DNA of 64,000 nt from a bacterium (Candidatus Blackallbacteria) CG13_big_fil_rev_8_21_14_2_50_49_14 (GTDB taxonomy: Bacteria; Cyanobacteriota; Sericytochromatia; UBA7694): NCBI GenBank assembly GCA_002783405.1, contig PFGG01000050.1, positions 21,177 through 85,176 on the forward strand, read 5' to 3'. The notes below the pieces were generated by a model. It did not search any database and was not told where the DNA came from. It saw only the letters and a program-made list of their open reading frames with translations. Of the stretch, positions 1 through 8,687 are shown piece by piece (position 1 is the first letter of the stretch; every line of letters begins with the position of its first letter). The position numbers and the translations under genes were made by a program.

Positions 1-692
1 GGGCTTGGAATAGGGTAGGGGGTTTGACCTGGTGCAGGAGTTGCCGTTGGGGTCACGCCCACCTGAAAATCATAGCGGTTAATATCGCTATTGCCGAATT
101 TATTCGTCTTTGGAATTTCAACCCTGCGCAAGATGGAGTGATCAGTCAATACTGCCGTGATTTCAACTTCAATTCCTGGCGGAACATTGTTCATGGCATA
201 GGTGCCTCCTGCCAAACTTGTCGCCGCTTCATAGGGTACTGAAAGATTGAGTGAGCGGGCATAAACCATTCCGCCAAGCGGAAGTCCCGAAGCATCGCTG
301 ATAGAGCCGTGAAAGGTGGTTTTTTCAATGATGGAGATGTCTGAAGTGGGAAAGGGCTGTGGAAGGGGGGCTTGACCATTTCCTGGGCTGGGGGGCAGTA
401 AAGCAGGCGGAGAAGCAGGAAGCAAGCTATTTGGCCACCCCCGCGGAAGAATGCCTGAAGATACGCCTGAAAAATTTTGCTGAAGGGACTGGCCTTGAGC
501 GCTTGGATCGGTCGCTGAGCCTGGCTGGCGGGTTCCCTTGGGCAGAGGAGCAATATTACTATTCATATTCCCTGGCCTGGGAGCACTCATTGCTGCAACT
601 TGGGGGGAGTCAATCACTGGGGAATGTAGAGATTGTGTACAGGCGGTGAGACTCAAACTCAGGGTGAGGCCCCAAAAGATTTTCCATTTCAT
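1..692 (-). CDS. Lipoprotein with carboxypeptidase-regulatory-like domain, 3' end cut by window edge
   Basis: Open minus-strand frame of 230 codons running off the left edge. The ATG (690-692) overlaps the TGA of the upstream XRE gene as ATGA, so translation is probably coupled. The N-terminus MKWKIFWGLTLSLSLTAC is a lipoprotein signal with lipobox LTAC (Cys18). A long Pro/Ser/Gln-rich linker follows, then from about residue 125 a stretch (SDASGLPLGGMVYARS... GGTYAMNNVPPG) with the look of a carboxypeptidase-regulatory beta-sandwich repeat; it ends in another Pro/Thr-rich segment. Probably a surface or periplasm-facing lipoprotein. Function unknown; coupling to a regulator suggests the pair is expressed together. 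Confidence 0.75.
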   Translation of the reverse strand, partial: MKWKIFWGLTLSLSLTACTQSLHSPVIDSPQVAAMSAPRPGNMNSNIAPLPKGTRQPGSATDPSAQGQSLQQNFSGVSSGILPRGWPNSLLPASPPALLPPSPGNGQAPLPQPFPTSDISIIEKTTFHGSISDASGLPLGGMVYARSLNLSVPYEAATSLAGGTYAMNNVPPGIEVEITAVLTDHSILRRVEIPKTNKFGNSDINRYDFQVGVTPTATPAPGQTPYPIPS

Positions 693-1876
693 CGTGTTTG
701 CTCCTCGCTTTTTTCTTGAATTTTTTGAAATAACTCGGGATCATAGGCCATCAAAACTGACAGATCGGGGTCTGCTTGCGCTTCACTCAGGGTGCGGTTG
801 CCTGGATCTGTATCCAGCAGGGCTTTTTGCAAAGCCGATGAAGCGAGGGCGAGCAATTTGGGTGCCTGTTTCTGCTGAAAATTCAGACAGAGGCAGACGG
901 CTCGGATATAGTGTAAAAGCCAGCTTTCAGGTTGGTAAATGCTGACCAGATCGAGGGTTGAGAAGGCGGCTTGAAAATCATCGGTCTTGGCCAGGGCCAA
1001 AGCCAAAAAAAGCGCTGCTTCGTTTAAGACAATGCCCCCCAAATCCTGCTTGTTTTCAGCCCGAATCACCGATTGAAAAGCTGAAATGGTTTGCTGCCAG
1101 ACTGGTTTTGACGCTGAGGCATCTAAACACTGCGCCCAATTAAAACTGCAGCGGGCAAATTCGTCGAGAATATACACATCTTCAGGTGCCAGGGAGCTGG
1201 CTTCGTGAAGTATTTCACAGGCTTTGCCTAAGGCTTCTGTGCGGTCTTCTTGAGGGATTTCGGCTTGGTGAACCGCCCTGAGAAAATACATTTCCCCCAG
1301 ATTGAGTTTTAAATCTGAAAGTTTGATATTTTCAGGTTTCAGACTGAGATAGGCCTCAATTGCCTGGTTTTGGGCTTCTATGGCTTCGAGATAATTCCCC
1401 CGACTCAACTCCAGCAGGGCCAAAAGGCTTTTTAATTGAAGATGATCCTGGAAGCGTTGAAATCCCATTTGCAGTGCTTTCTGAGCTTCTTCCAGGTGAT
1501 TGTTTTTCAAAAGAGCCATTACCCAGGTCGAAAAGGCTTGAAAATTATCCTGCTCAGATTCAGCGGCTTCAGCTTTTAGCTCAAGCAGATCTTTAAGCAG
1601 TGAAAGATTCGCTTGGTGAATGGGAGAAAAACCTGCAAGTAGCAGCAGTTCATCAATTTGATGGGTTTGATAAGGGCTGAAAAAAAGGGCTGCAAGCTTA
1701 AGCACCAATTCCCGAGAGGGTTGACGTTCCCCACTTTCCAACATTCGGATATACGTGGCTGAAACTTCGACCTGGGCCCCCAGTTCTTCCAATGAGAAGC
1801 CTCGTTTGGTGCGCAATTCAGCCAATTTTTGACTTAAGGGGGTGGCCTCAATCTGTTTGGTTCGTTTACGTCCCAT
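689..1876 (-). CDS. XRE-family HTH regulator with TPR-like C-terminus
   Basis: About 395 residues. Residues ~12-65 form an XRE helix-turn-helix (LAELRTKRGFSLEELGAQV...ATYIRMLESGERQPS). The rest is helical with TPR-like repeats (e.g. LEEAQKALQMGFQRFQDHLQ, ALFLALALAKTDDFQAAF), an architecture seen in regulators that bind a peptide or partner. I chose the ATG at 1876 because GGATGG sits just upstream; a TTG at 1888 would add four residues. Two near-identical 15-bp repeats overlap its promoter and suggest autoregulation. The downstream lipoprotein is translationally coupled. Ligand and targets cannot be inferred. Confidence 0.85.
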   Translation of the reverse strand: MGRKRTKQIEATPLSQKLAELRTKRGFSLEELGAQVEVSATYIRMLESGERQPSRELVLKLAALFFSPYQTHQIDELLLLAGFSPIHQANLSLLKDLLELKAEAAESEQDNFQAFSTWVMALLKNNHLEEAQKALQMGFQRFQDHLQLKSLLALLELSRGNYLEAIEAQNQAIEAYLSLKPENIKLSDLKLNLGEMYFLRAVHQAEIPQEDRTEALGKACEILHEASSLAPEDVYILDEFARCSFNWAQCLDASASKPVWQQTISAFQSVIRAENKQDLGGIVLNEAALFLALALAKTDDFQAAFSTLDLVSIYQPESWLLHYIRAVCLCLNFQQKQAPKLLALASSALQKALLDTDPGNRTLSEAQADPDLSVLMAYDPELFQKIQEKSEEQTR

Positions 1877-1892
1877 ACTTCCATCCAAATAA

Positions 1893-1938
1893 AAACAATT
1901 TGTTTTTATAATATAAACTATTTGTTTTTAAATTGCAA
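1893..1938 (-). promoter_or_regulatory. Promoter and twin operator-like repeat of the XRE gene
   Basis: Reading the minus strand, TTGCAA (1938-1933) and TATATT (1915-1910) are 17 bp apart. Two direct copies of a near-palindrome, AAACTATTTGTTTTT (1915-1929) and AAACAATTTGTTTTT (1893-1907) as read on the plus strand, differ at one base and are 22 bp apart, i.e. on the same DNA face. One lies in the spacer, one at the expected start of transcription. That placement fits repression by the XRE protein itself (inference). Confidence 0.5.
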
Positions 1939-1965
1939 GCCGAGACAGATACGCTTGATTTACAT

Positions 1966-1993
1966 AAAAAAAAAGAGCCCTTGCGGGCCCTTG
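1966..1993 (-). terminator. Intrinsic terminator of the ABC exporter genes
   Basis: On the minus strand AAGGGCCC-GCAA-GGGCTCTT forms an 8-bp stem with one G-U pair, followed by an unbroken T run. It lies directly after the permease stop codon. Confidence 0.8.
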
Positions 1994-1995
1994 AT

Positions 1996-2751
1996 TTATT
2001 GCATCGGTTCGGCCAGTTTGCGGGCCGTCATCCACTGCATCAACACAAAAAACAGCAGGCTGATGCTCAAGACAGCAGCCCATGAAACCAGGATGGGCGT
2101 GTCGGCATACCCTACAAATCCATAGCGAAAAAGATTGATCGTATGGTGGACGGGGTTGAATTGGCTGAGCATATTCCAGGGCGCAGGCAATTGTGCGATT
2201 GGATAAAAGACCCCGGCCAGAAAGATCATGGGCTGTAAGACAAAGGTCGTAACAAAGGTCAGGGCTTCAAAACCGCGTGCCCAGAAGCCAAAGGTGACTC
2301 CCAGCATGCCGTATTGCAGGCCGGTAATCAGCATCACAGCCAGCAGGCCCAAGGGGTGGGCAATGCCCATGCCGGGAATGAACCAGATGGTCAGCAATAC
2401 TGCAACACAGAGCGTAAACAGGCCACGGGTTAAAGCGGCCAAAGAAAAGGCAATGCCAATCTGCCAGGGCTTGAGCGGGGTGACCTGAAGATCGAGAATT
2501 GAGCCCAGATTTTTGGCGATGATCAGGGCAAAGCCTGGATTGGAAAATCCAGAATTGACCATGATCATGCCCAAGAGACCCGTATAAATAAAGGCCAGAA
2601 AACTGATCCCTTCGATGCTCTTGGTGCTGACCACCACGCCAAAAACAGCAAGGTAGAGCACCATCGAGACAATCGGGCTGAAAACGGTATCGAGCATGAG
2701 CTTGCGAAAACGTTTGACTTCACGCGCATAAAGCGCCCACATAAAAGTCAT
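1996..2751 (-). CDS. ABC-2 type exporter permease
   Basis: 251 residues with six predicted membrane helices and the ABC-2 permease layout: an N-terminal amphipathic segment (ALYAREVKRFRKLMLDTVFSP), then paired helices and the typical late stretch QPMIFLAGVFYPIAQLPAPW before the last helix. The start codon overlaps the stop of the ATPase gene as ATGA, so the two form one transporter operon. Members of this group export drugs, lipids or polysaccharides; the substrate cannot be told from the sequence. Confidence 0.88.
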   Translation of the reverse strand: MTFMWALYAREVKRFRKLMLDTVFSPIVSMVLYLAVFGVVVSTKSIEGISFLAFIYTGLLGMIMVNSGFSNPGFALIIAKNLGSILDLQVTPLKPWQIGIAFSLAALTRGLFTLCVAVLLTIWFIPGMGIAHPLGLLAVMLITGLQYGMLGVTFGFWARGFEALTFVTTFVLQPMIFLAGVFYPIAQLPAPWNMLSQFNPVHHTINLFRYGFVGYADTPILVSWAAVLSISLLFFVLMQWMTARKLAEPMQ

Positions 2752-3665
2752 GCTGTTTTTTCCTCTCCGGTAAGTTCAAGAAAAACCTTTTCAAGCGAAG
2801 CCACTTCGTTGCGAAACGATTTCAGGTTTTCGCCATAGTGTTCAAGCAGGCAGCGCATATCACAGGGCAAGTCCTCAAAGGGATATTCAAACTCAACGCC
2901 GACCTTGCGCACCCCCGGCAAATGTTCGACTTCTGTTTCAAAGAGTTCAAAGTGAATCAGCTTTTGCGAAAATTCCTGCTGAATTTCTTTGACCTTGCCT
3001 TCTTTGATGACCTGCCCTTTGTTGATAACGGTCATGGACTCACAGAGCTGTTCCGCTTCTTCAAGATAGTGGGTGGTAAAAATTATCGTGGTGCCCTGTT
3101 GGTTGAGCTGTTTGACCAATTCCCAGATTTTTTGGCGCAGGGCCACATCGACACCTGCGGTGGGTTCATCCAGAATCAGCAGACGGGGCTGGTGCAGCAG
3201 GGCTTTGGCAATCATCAGGCGACGTTTCATGCCCCCCGAAAGCCAGCGTGCTCTTTCACTCATCTTGTCAGCCAAACCCAGCGATTCCAGCACTTCGGGA
3301 ATGCGCTTGCGCCGATCTGTGGCAGAAACACCGTACATGCCGCTGAAATAATGCAGGACTTCTTCAACGGTGAAAGCAGGTTCTACGACAATTTCCTGCG
3401 GCACGATGCCCAAAAGCATTTTTGCAGCTTGGGTTTGTTTCACAACATCATGCTCAAAGATCTTTATCGGCCCACTGTGGGGGTCGGGTTTGAGTGAGCC
3501 GCTGATCATGCTGATCAGGGTGGATTTTCCTGCGCCATTGGGGCCCAACAGACCATAGATTTGGCCTTCGGGAATATGCAGCGAAATATCTTTCACGGCT
3601 TTGAGTTCGGGTCGATTGGGGCTGCGATAGGTTTTGTGGACATGTTCTACAGAGAGGGCATCCAT
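2748..3665 (-). CDS. ABC exporter ATP-binding protein
   Basis: 305 residues. Walker A GPNGAGKST (41-49), Q-loop (GIVPQE), signature LSGGMKRR, Walker B LLILDEPTAG and the H-loop (FTTHYLEEAEQ) are all present. A C-terminal extension of about 80 residues after the nucleotide-binding domain is usual for DrrA/CcmA-like drug-export ATPases. It pairs with the overlapping permease gene downstream. There are 81 bases without a gene before the upstream TPR gene, so an own promoter is possible. Confidence 0.92.
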   Translation of the reverse strand: MDALSVEHVHKTYRSPNRPELKAVKDISLHIPEGQIYGLLGPNGAGKSTLISMISGSLKPDPHSGPIKIFEHDVVKQTQAAKMLLGIVPQEIVVEPAFTVEEVLHYFSGMYGVSATDRRKRIPEVLESLGLADKMSERARWLSGGMKRRLMIAKALLHQPRLLILDEPTAGVDVALRQKIWELVKQLNQQGTTIIFTTHYLEEAEQLCESMTVINKGQVIKEGKVKEIQQEFSQKLIHFELFETEVEHLPGVRKVGVEFEYPFEDLPCDMRCLLEHYGENLKSFRNEVASLEKVFLELTGEEKTA

Positions 3666-3746
3666 TCTGTTTTCCTCACGGTTCTTCTTAACAAGGCAGA
3701 TAACTTCAGCTTACAGGAGGGTTCAGGCCGCTGAAAAGCAAATGCT

Positions 3747-5888
3747 TTAAACTGTCTTTCGCCAGGCAATGACTTTCTCAGTAACAAAATCTGAGAATTC
3801 GCGCAGGCTCTCGGGATTTTCAAACAGGATTTGGTTTTTAGCCAATATTTCGCTCTTCAAGGCTTCGCGCCAGACGCTATCCTGGGCCAGTTTGAGAGCC
3901 AGTTGAATGGTTTCTTCGGGGGTTTCTGCCACCGGGCCAGCTATTTTCATCAAGCGGTAAGCTCCCAAGGCCACCCGGCCCCGAAACCAGGGTGAGGCCC
4001 AGCTCACGATCGGAATCCCCAGGCCCAAACAGGTAAAGACGGTATTGCCCCCTCCGACGGGCCAGGAGTCTAAGACCACATCGACCTGTTCCAAGAGATG
4101 TAAAAACTGTGAAGGCGGCTGCCAGGGGGCAAAATGGAGCTGAGCATCAAAGCTCGCCAGACTTTTTTTCCAACGCCCCGCCAATTTTTGACAGATTCCA
4201 TCCTGACGGTGCATCAGCACCCAGATCAGGGCTTGGGGGTCTTGCTTGAGAATGCCCGCCAAAATCTGATCAAAAAGGGGGTGGAATTTGAAGGGGGTCA
4301 TCGGGCAGAGATAGATTCTGCGATCGGCCGGCAAACCCAGCTCTGCGCGTGAAAGCAGCGGAGAGGAACGCTTTGGTTTGCGCGGCATAACAGGCAGAGC
4401 TTGGGTGCGTATCAAGGTTTCAGTATAGTGCGCTTCTGCATCGGGGGGTTCCATCACCTCGGGAGAGAGATAATAATCAAGGCTCTTGATCCCTGTGGTT
4501 TGCATAATGCCAGGTAAAACGATTTGAATCGGGGCCAGGCGGTAATGGGCCAAACACCAGCTAAAGGGGTCAGAGCCTAAATCTGTATAGATCAAGGCTT
4601 CAGCCTGCCAGGCCGCTAACTCGCGCAGGCTTTGCGCAAGCGACCCACTTAAACTGAAAAAATTCTCTACCCGGTCAGCCAAATGCTGGGTGCGTGCATC
4701 CTGAATGGCGGGGGCAATCAAAAAAACAGCGACTTCAAATCGGCAGGGATCAAGCCCGCTGATCAGGGCTTCAAAGAGGTGCAATACCGAGTGCTCATAA
4801 AAGAAGTGAGAGACAAAGCCGATTTTTATCCTGCCGCTGCCTTTGACGAACTCAGGTTGGAAGCTGGGTAAAAACCGGGTGTAAATCTCTGCAAGTTTTT
4901 CAAAGGGGGCTCTGTTCAGTTCGGCTTGAAAAGCGGGGTAAAAGGGGGCTGTTTTGAGTTCGCGAAAAGGCTCAGCGATGCAAAGCGGGGGGCCATTTTT
5001 CAGGCTTTCTAACTGGCTGATAAAGCGCACTCTTGCGGTTTGGGCCTGTGCTGAATTTTGATAGAGCAGGGGCAGCATCAACAGGGCTTCGAGTTTTAGC
5101 GCATCGCTGGGTTTGCGTTTTTGAGCTTCCTGAAGGGCCCACTGGGCCTGTGCCTCTTCGCCAATTGCTTGATAGGCCCGTGCTAAAAAAGCATAGAGTT
5201 GAGCCTGATCCCCTTTTTGCCATTCGGGCAAAGCCCTGAGACCTTCCAGACTTTTCTGAATCAAAGGCGTATACCGGGCATAGGTTTCATAGAGCCCGAG
5301 CAGGGTCAGCCGCAGTTCCATCTCCCAGGGAAACCGGTTTAAACCGGCTTCGAGCAGTTCAAACGCCTTTTCAGGCGCTCCTATTTTCAGGGCCTGTTGG
5401 GCTCCTGCCAGCCAATCTTCTGGCCGGGCTTGGGGGTGGGCGAGCCAATTTTTCCAGACAGGATAAAGCCCTTGGGGATTGAGTTTGAGTAAGAGTTCGG
5501 CCTGCAGTGGCAAAAGCGCGAGTGCTGCTTCCGAATCAATCGGTGTCAGCGTTAAGGCTTGGCAGCAAAGTGAAAGGGCTTCTTCAGGGGCTGTGTTTCG
5601 CAGCAACCAGGCCAGATTATTCAAGCTTTCAATCGCATCGGGGGTCAGGCTTAAGGCTTGACGGTAGGCTTTTTCGGCTGCTTCAGCCTGAGCTAGATTT
5701 TGCAGGCAAAGCCCCAGAGCATGAAAGAGTTCAGGTGTGCTTTCAGCTTGGGCTTGAGCCTGTTTCAGCAGTTCAAGCGCTTCTGCCCAGGCTTTTGCTT
5801 TTATCTGCGTCAAAGCCTTTTCAAATAAGGCTTTTCCTGTGCTCAAGCTAGAAGAATTTCCGCTCAAGATGATCGGCAATAAAACCAC
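3747..5888 (-). CDS. TPR protein with GT41 (SPINDLY/OGT-like) glycosyltransferase domain
   Basis: Up to 713 residues. Residues ~15-330 are TPR-like helical pairs (ALELLKQAQAQAESTPELFHALG, AYRQALSLTPDAIESLNNLAW). From ~360 the C-terminal half resembles the catalytic region of O-GlcNAc-transferase-like GT41 enzymes: KIGFVSHFFYEHSVLHL, then VDVVLDSWPVGGGNTVFTCL and LGIPIVSW near the end, where GT41 proteins bind the UDP-sugar. It may glycosylate proteins, often flagellar or surface proteins in bacteria (family knowledge). A GTG at 5888 overlaps the preceding paralogue by 41 bases; a TTG at 5846, just after that gene's stop, is an alternative start with a GCGGAAA ahead of it. Confidence 0.8.
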   Translation of the reverse strand: MVLLPIILSGNSSSLSTGKALFEKALTQIKAKAWAEALELLKQAQAQAESTPELFHALGLCLQNLAQAEAAEKAYRQALSLTPDAIESLNNLAWLLRNTAPEEALSLCCQALTLTPIDSEAALALLPLQAELLLKLNPQGLYPVWKNWLAHPQARPEDWLAGAQQALKIGAPEKAFELLEAGLNRFPWEMELRLTLLGLYETYARYTPLIQKSLEGLRALPEWQKGDQAQLYAFLARAYQAIGEEAQAQWALQEAQKRKPSDALKLEALLMLPLLYQNSAQAQTARVRFISQLESLKNGPPLCIAEPFRELKTAPFYPAFQAELNRAPFEKLAEIYTRFLPSFQPEFVKGSGRIKIGFVSHFFYEHSVLHLFEALISGLDPCRFEVAVFLIAPAIQDARTQHLADRVENFFSLSGSLAQSLRELAAWQAEALIYTDLGSDPFSWCLAHYRLAPIQIVLPGIMQTTGIKSLDYYLSPEVMEPPDAEAHYTETLIRTQALPVMPRKPKRSSPLLSRAELGLPADRRIYLCPMTPFKFHPLFDQILAGILKQDPQALIWVLMHRQDGICQKLAGRWKKSLASFDAQLHFAPWQPPSQFLHLLEQVDVVLDSWPVGGGNTVFTCLGLGIPIVSWASPWFRGRVALGAYRLMKIAGPVAETPEETIQLALKLAQDSVWREALKSEILAKNQILFENPESLREFSDFVTEKVIAWRKTV

Positions 5889-7749
5889 GAATACTGCGGA
5901 GATAATCCTGGTAGGGTGTCACTTCTTGCATCTTTTGAGCCAGTTGGGCCTGGATTTTGACCTTGTCAGGTTTGGCTTCGGCTAGATTTTTTGCTATCGC
6001 CAGATATTCGGCCTCAGTTTGCGCAATGGAATGGGTTTCAGCAAAAATCTGAAGTGCAGCCTGGGCATAGCGGCTGCGTTGGCTTTGACCTGGCAAAGTG
6101 AGAATTGGGGTTCCCAAAGGCAGAAAAGAAAAGACCTGGGCGCCCAGCCCGAAATAATAGGGGTCCAGAATTAGATCCACATGCTGGGCCAAACTCATCA
6201 GTTCATGGCTGGATAAGGGGGGGAGCAACTGCAAGCGTTCTTTGCCCTCCGCAATAGTTTTTTCCCAACGGGAACGCAGGCGTTGGTTCAAGATCGCATA
6301 GGGGTGGCTCAGCACCAAAATCTCAGCTTTGGGATCTCCTGCCAAAAGTTGGGCAAGTACCTGGTCGTAGTCAGGATGAAGGCCTACGGCAGAGACAGGG
6401 CAAAGATAAAAATTGCGGGTTTCGGGCAGTTGAAAAACAGAGCGGGGCAGCAATTGCGAAAAAGGCTTGCGCAGCGGGTAGGGCAGCCCCTCCAGGGCAA
6501 AAAGCGGTTCGCTGTAATCGGCTTGCGCATTCGGGGGTTCCAGCCACTCAGAAGAGAGATAAAAATCCAGGCTCGCAATGCCGCTGGTGGTGGGGAAACC
6601 ATTCAAAACGCCTTGTCTTGGCGCCAGACGGTAATGGGCCAAAAGCACAGAGTTTAAGTCATTGGGGCCCAAATCCGTGAAGATCAGATAATCCAATTCG
6701 AGCTTTAAAATTTCTTTGCGCTGAAATTCGAGATCCTTGTGAAGCACAAGATACTGTAAATCGGGATCGGAGAGCACCTGCGCAGGGGGGTCTACCGACG
6801 AGAGCAGGATCACTTGAAAATCCCGGCACAATTGTTGAATTAAGCTGAAAAGCGGTTGGTAGAGCCCTGTCTGATAATTGCACCAAATCCCCAAGCGCGG
6901 CGTGCGAAAGTCATTGCTGGGGAAAAAGGGATGGTCATCTAGATTTTTTAAGCTTTTCTTGAGCAAGGCCTGGGCCATTTCAAAAACGGGTTGAAGGGGT
7001 TCCTGACTGTTTGCCAGACGGTAAAACCCTGGAGGGCAAAGTTCCCAGAGTGGATTGTGGATAGTTTGTTCAGCCTGAAGCGCTGCTTGGATTTGGGTTT
7101 TCCATTGCGCCAACCAAAGGGCTTGCTCTTGTTGATCTGCAAAAATCCAGGGGGGATTGAGCAATTGACTGATTTTGGGCCCCGTGCTTTTTTCAGAGAC
7201 GAGCATTTCGTCCCAGACCTGAGGCGATTCTCCGACCAAATTCAGGGCCTGTTGGGCTTTGATATGAATTTGGGCCCGGTTGAGCAGAAATTGTTCTTCT
7301 GGATGTGATTTGACAAAGGCTGCGTAATGTTGCAGGCAGAGGTTCCAGTTTTGTTGTTCAAAATTTAACTCGCCGAGATAGAAATGGGCGAAGCGATCGG
7401 GGCTTGGGCTTTTCAAGGCCTGTACAAAGGCCAATTCAGCCTCTTTGCGGAATCCTTTCAAGAGCAGAATCTGTCCCACCATGCAAAATGCCCGTCCCCT
7501 TTCTGGGGCATTTTCGGGGGCTTGCTCTAAAAAGGCCTGAAATTGGCGGATGGCCATTTCAGGTTGTCCAGAACTTTGCTGGAGCAAGGCCAGTCGATAA
7601 TTTGCGAGGTAGTGTCGGGGTTGAATTACCAAGGCCTTGATATACGCGCGCATGGCCTGTTCCTGACTGTCTTGTTCCTCAAAAAGCAGACCCGTCTGAA
7701 ATAAATCCTGTGCTATCTGCTCAGGCGTCTTGCTGGTATCTTCAGACAT
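5848..7749 (-). CDS. TPR protein with diverged GT41-like domain
   Basis: 633 residues, paralogue of the next gene with the same architecture: TPR repeats in residues ~10-190 (AYIKALVIQPRHYLANYRLALLQQ) and a GT41-like C-terminal half with VDLILDPYYFGLGAQVFSFL and LGTPILTLPGQSQRSRYA. The glycine-rich nucleotide-sugar segment (GGGNT in the neighbour) reads GLGAQ here, so this copy may be catalytically altered or have another donor. Starts at an ATG; an AT-rich region upstream carries TATACT (7784-7779, minus) as a possible -10. The two genes are probably one operon. Confidence 0.75.
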   Translation of the reverse strand: MSEDTSKTPEQIAQDLFQTGLLFEEQDSQEQAMRAYIKALVIQPRHYLANYRLALLQQSSGQPEMAIRQFQAFLEQAPENAPERGRAFCMVGQILLLKGFRKEAELAFVQALKSPSPDRFAHFYLGELNFEQQNWNLCLQHYAAFVKSHPEEQFLLNRAQIHIKAQQALNLVGESPQVWDEMLVSEKSTGPKISQLLNPPWIFADQQEQALWLAQWKTQIQAALQAEQTIHNPLWELCPPGFYRLANSQEPLQPVFEMAQALLKKSLKNLDDHPFFPSNDFRTPRLGIWCNYQTGLYQPLFSLIQQLCRDFQVILLSSVDPPAQVLSDPDLQYLVLHKDLEFQRKEILKLELDYLIFTDLGPNDLNSVLLAHYRLAPRQGVLNGFPTTSGIASLDFYLSSEWLEPPNAQADYSEPLFALEGLPYPLRKPFSQLLPRSVFQLPETRNFYLCPVSAVGLHPDYDQVLAQLLAGDPKAEILVLSHPYAILNQRLRSRWEKTIAEGKERLQLLPPLSSHELMSLAQHVDLILDPYYFGLGAQVFSFLPLGTPILTLPGQSQRSRYAQAALQIFAETHSIAQTEAEYLAIAKNLAEAKPDKVKIQAQLAQKMQEVTPYQDYLRSIRGFIADHLERKFF

Positions 7750-7995
7750 TTTTCTATATTCTTTCTGTTTTTGGGCTCAGTATACCCGATTTTGAAGTTT
7801 TCAGTCTGGCCTGAGATAGATGAATCGCGACGAGATATTCAGTTATTTTCGCTGCAGAGGGTAAATTTAAAGCGCTTTTTGAGCTTGACGTGAAAAGGGC
7901 TTTAAACCGAATCAGGTGAACGAAACCTGACACTCAAACCAGGAAAATTCAAGGGCAAACTTCTGAAACGTAAAAATAATCTTGGCTTTGGCCCC

Positions 7996-8206
7996 TTGTA
8001 TTCCAGGGACGAGTCGTGTATGATTAATTTCAATGAGACTTAAGAGTCCATTCAGTTCGCTGCTATCGTGTGTTTCGTCCCTGTTCCGCCGGTGATAAGG
8101 ATTCCAAGCGCTTCCCTCCCCGTCCCAGGTTCCCCCACTGTCTGCTGCGCTTCAATTGAATTGGAGTCCCATGTCCTTATCACATTTTTAAAGGTATTTT
8201 TCTCGA
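7996..8206 (+). promoter_or_regulatory. Promoter and structured 5' leader of the RRM gene
   Basis: TTGTAT (7996-8001) and TATGAT (8019-8024) are 17 bp apart, giving a start near 8031 and a leader of about 175 nt. Two long-range inverted repeats are exact: CAGGGACGA (8004-8012) with TCGTCCCTG (8075-8083), and GTGATAAGGA (8092-8101) with TCCTTATCAC (8174-8183). The second pair would close a ~72-nt domain ending 23 nt before the ATG; the first has its left arm in the promoter spacer, so it may act as DNA. Cyanobacterial rbp genes also have long regulated leaders (family knowledge); regulation here is inferred. The remaining bases 7750-7995 hold no gene I can see. Confidence 0.5.
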
Positions 8207-8521
8207 ATGAATATTTATGTTGGCAATCTTTCCTACCAAGCTGATGAACAAAGCCTTGCAGATCTTTTCTCTGCTTACGGCGAAGTTCGCAGCGTACGCG
8301 TAATCACCGATCGTGAAACCGGTCGTCCCCGTGGCTTCGGTTTCGTCGAAATGGATTCCGCTGATGCAGGTCAGGCTGCTATCTCAGCTCTGAATGGCAA
8401 AGAACATCTTGGCCGTCAGCTGAATATCAACGAAGCACAGCCCCGCCAGGAACGCAGCGGTGGTGGTGGCGGTGGTTTCCGCGGTGGCGATCGTCGCTCT
8501 TTCAGCAACAGCCGCTACTAA
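8207..8521 (+). CDS. Small RRM-domain RNA-binding protein
   Basis: 104 residues with one RRM: RNP2 IYVGNL (3-8) and RNP1 RGFGFVEM (42-49), followed by a Gly/Arg/Ser tail ([16 protein letters not shown]). This matches the cyanobacterial Rbp family, single-RRM proteins that bind RNA and often respond to cold. Such proteins are uncommon outside Cyanobacteria and relatives, so the gene is a lineage hint. It stands alone with its own promoter, long leader and terminator. Binding targets are unknown. Confidence 0.95.
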   Translation: MNIYVGNLSYQADEQSLADLFSAYGEVRSVRVITDRETGRPRGFGFVEMDSADAGQAAISALNGKEHLGRQLNINEAQPRQERSGGGGGGFRGGDRRSFSNSRY

Positions 8522-8536
8522 ACACATAGCATTGAA

Positions 8537-8565
8537 GGCCCTCCGTTTGACGGGGGGCTTTTTTC
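8537..8565 (+). terminator. Intrinsic terminator of the RRM gene
   Basis: GGCCCTCCG (8537-8545), loop TTTGA, CGGGGGGCTT (8551-8560) and a T run form a GC-rich hairpin 15 bases after the stop codon. Confidence 0.85.
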
Positions 8566-8687
8566 ATGCTCATTTACGCAATCCCAGCCCTAAGTTTGGC
8601 TGATTGGGGAGAGAGTTCCTTTGCAATTTGGCTTGAGCAGGCGATCTGTGGTAACATGCCTCTGAATTTTTCCCAGGAGAATACCCC

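Noticed and set aside
191..553. 120-residue minus-strand frame near the left edge
   Set aside because: It is another frame of the lipoprotein gene, which has a signal peptide, a lipobox and a coupled start; the frame itself has no recognisable content.
1907..1912. TATAAT on the plus strand near the XRE promoter
   Set aside because: No plus-strand gene follows, and the AT-rich repeats explain the match; the minus-strand promoter fits better.
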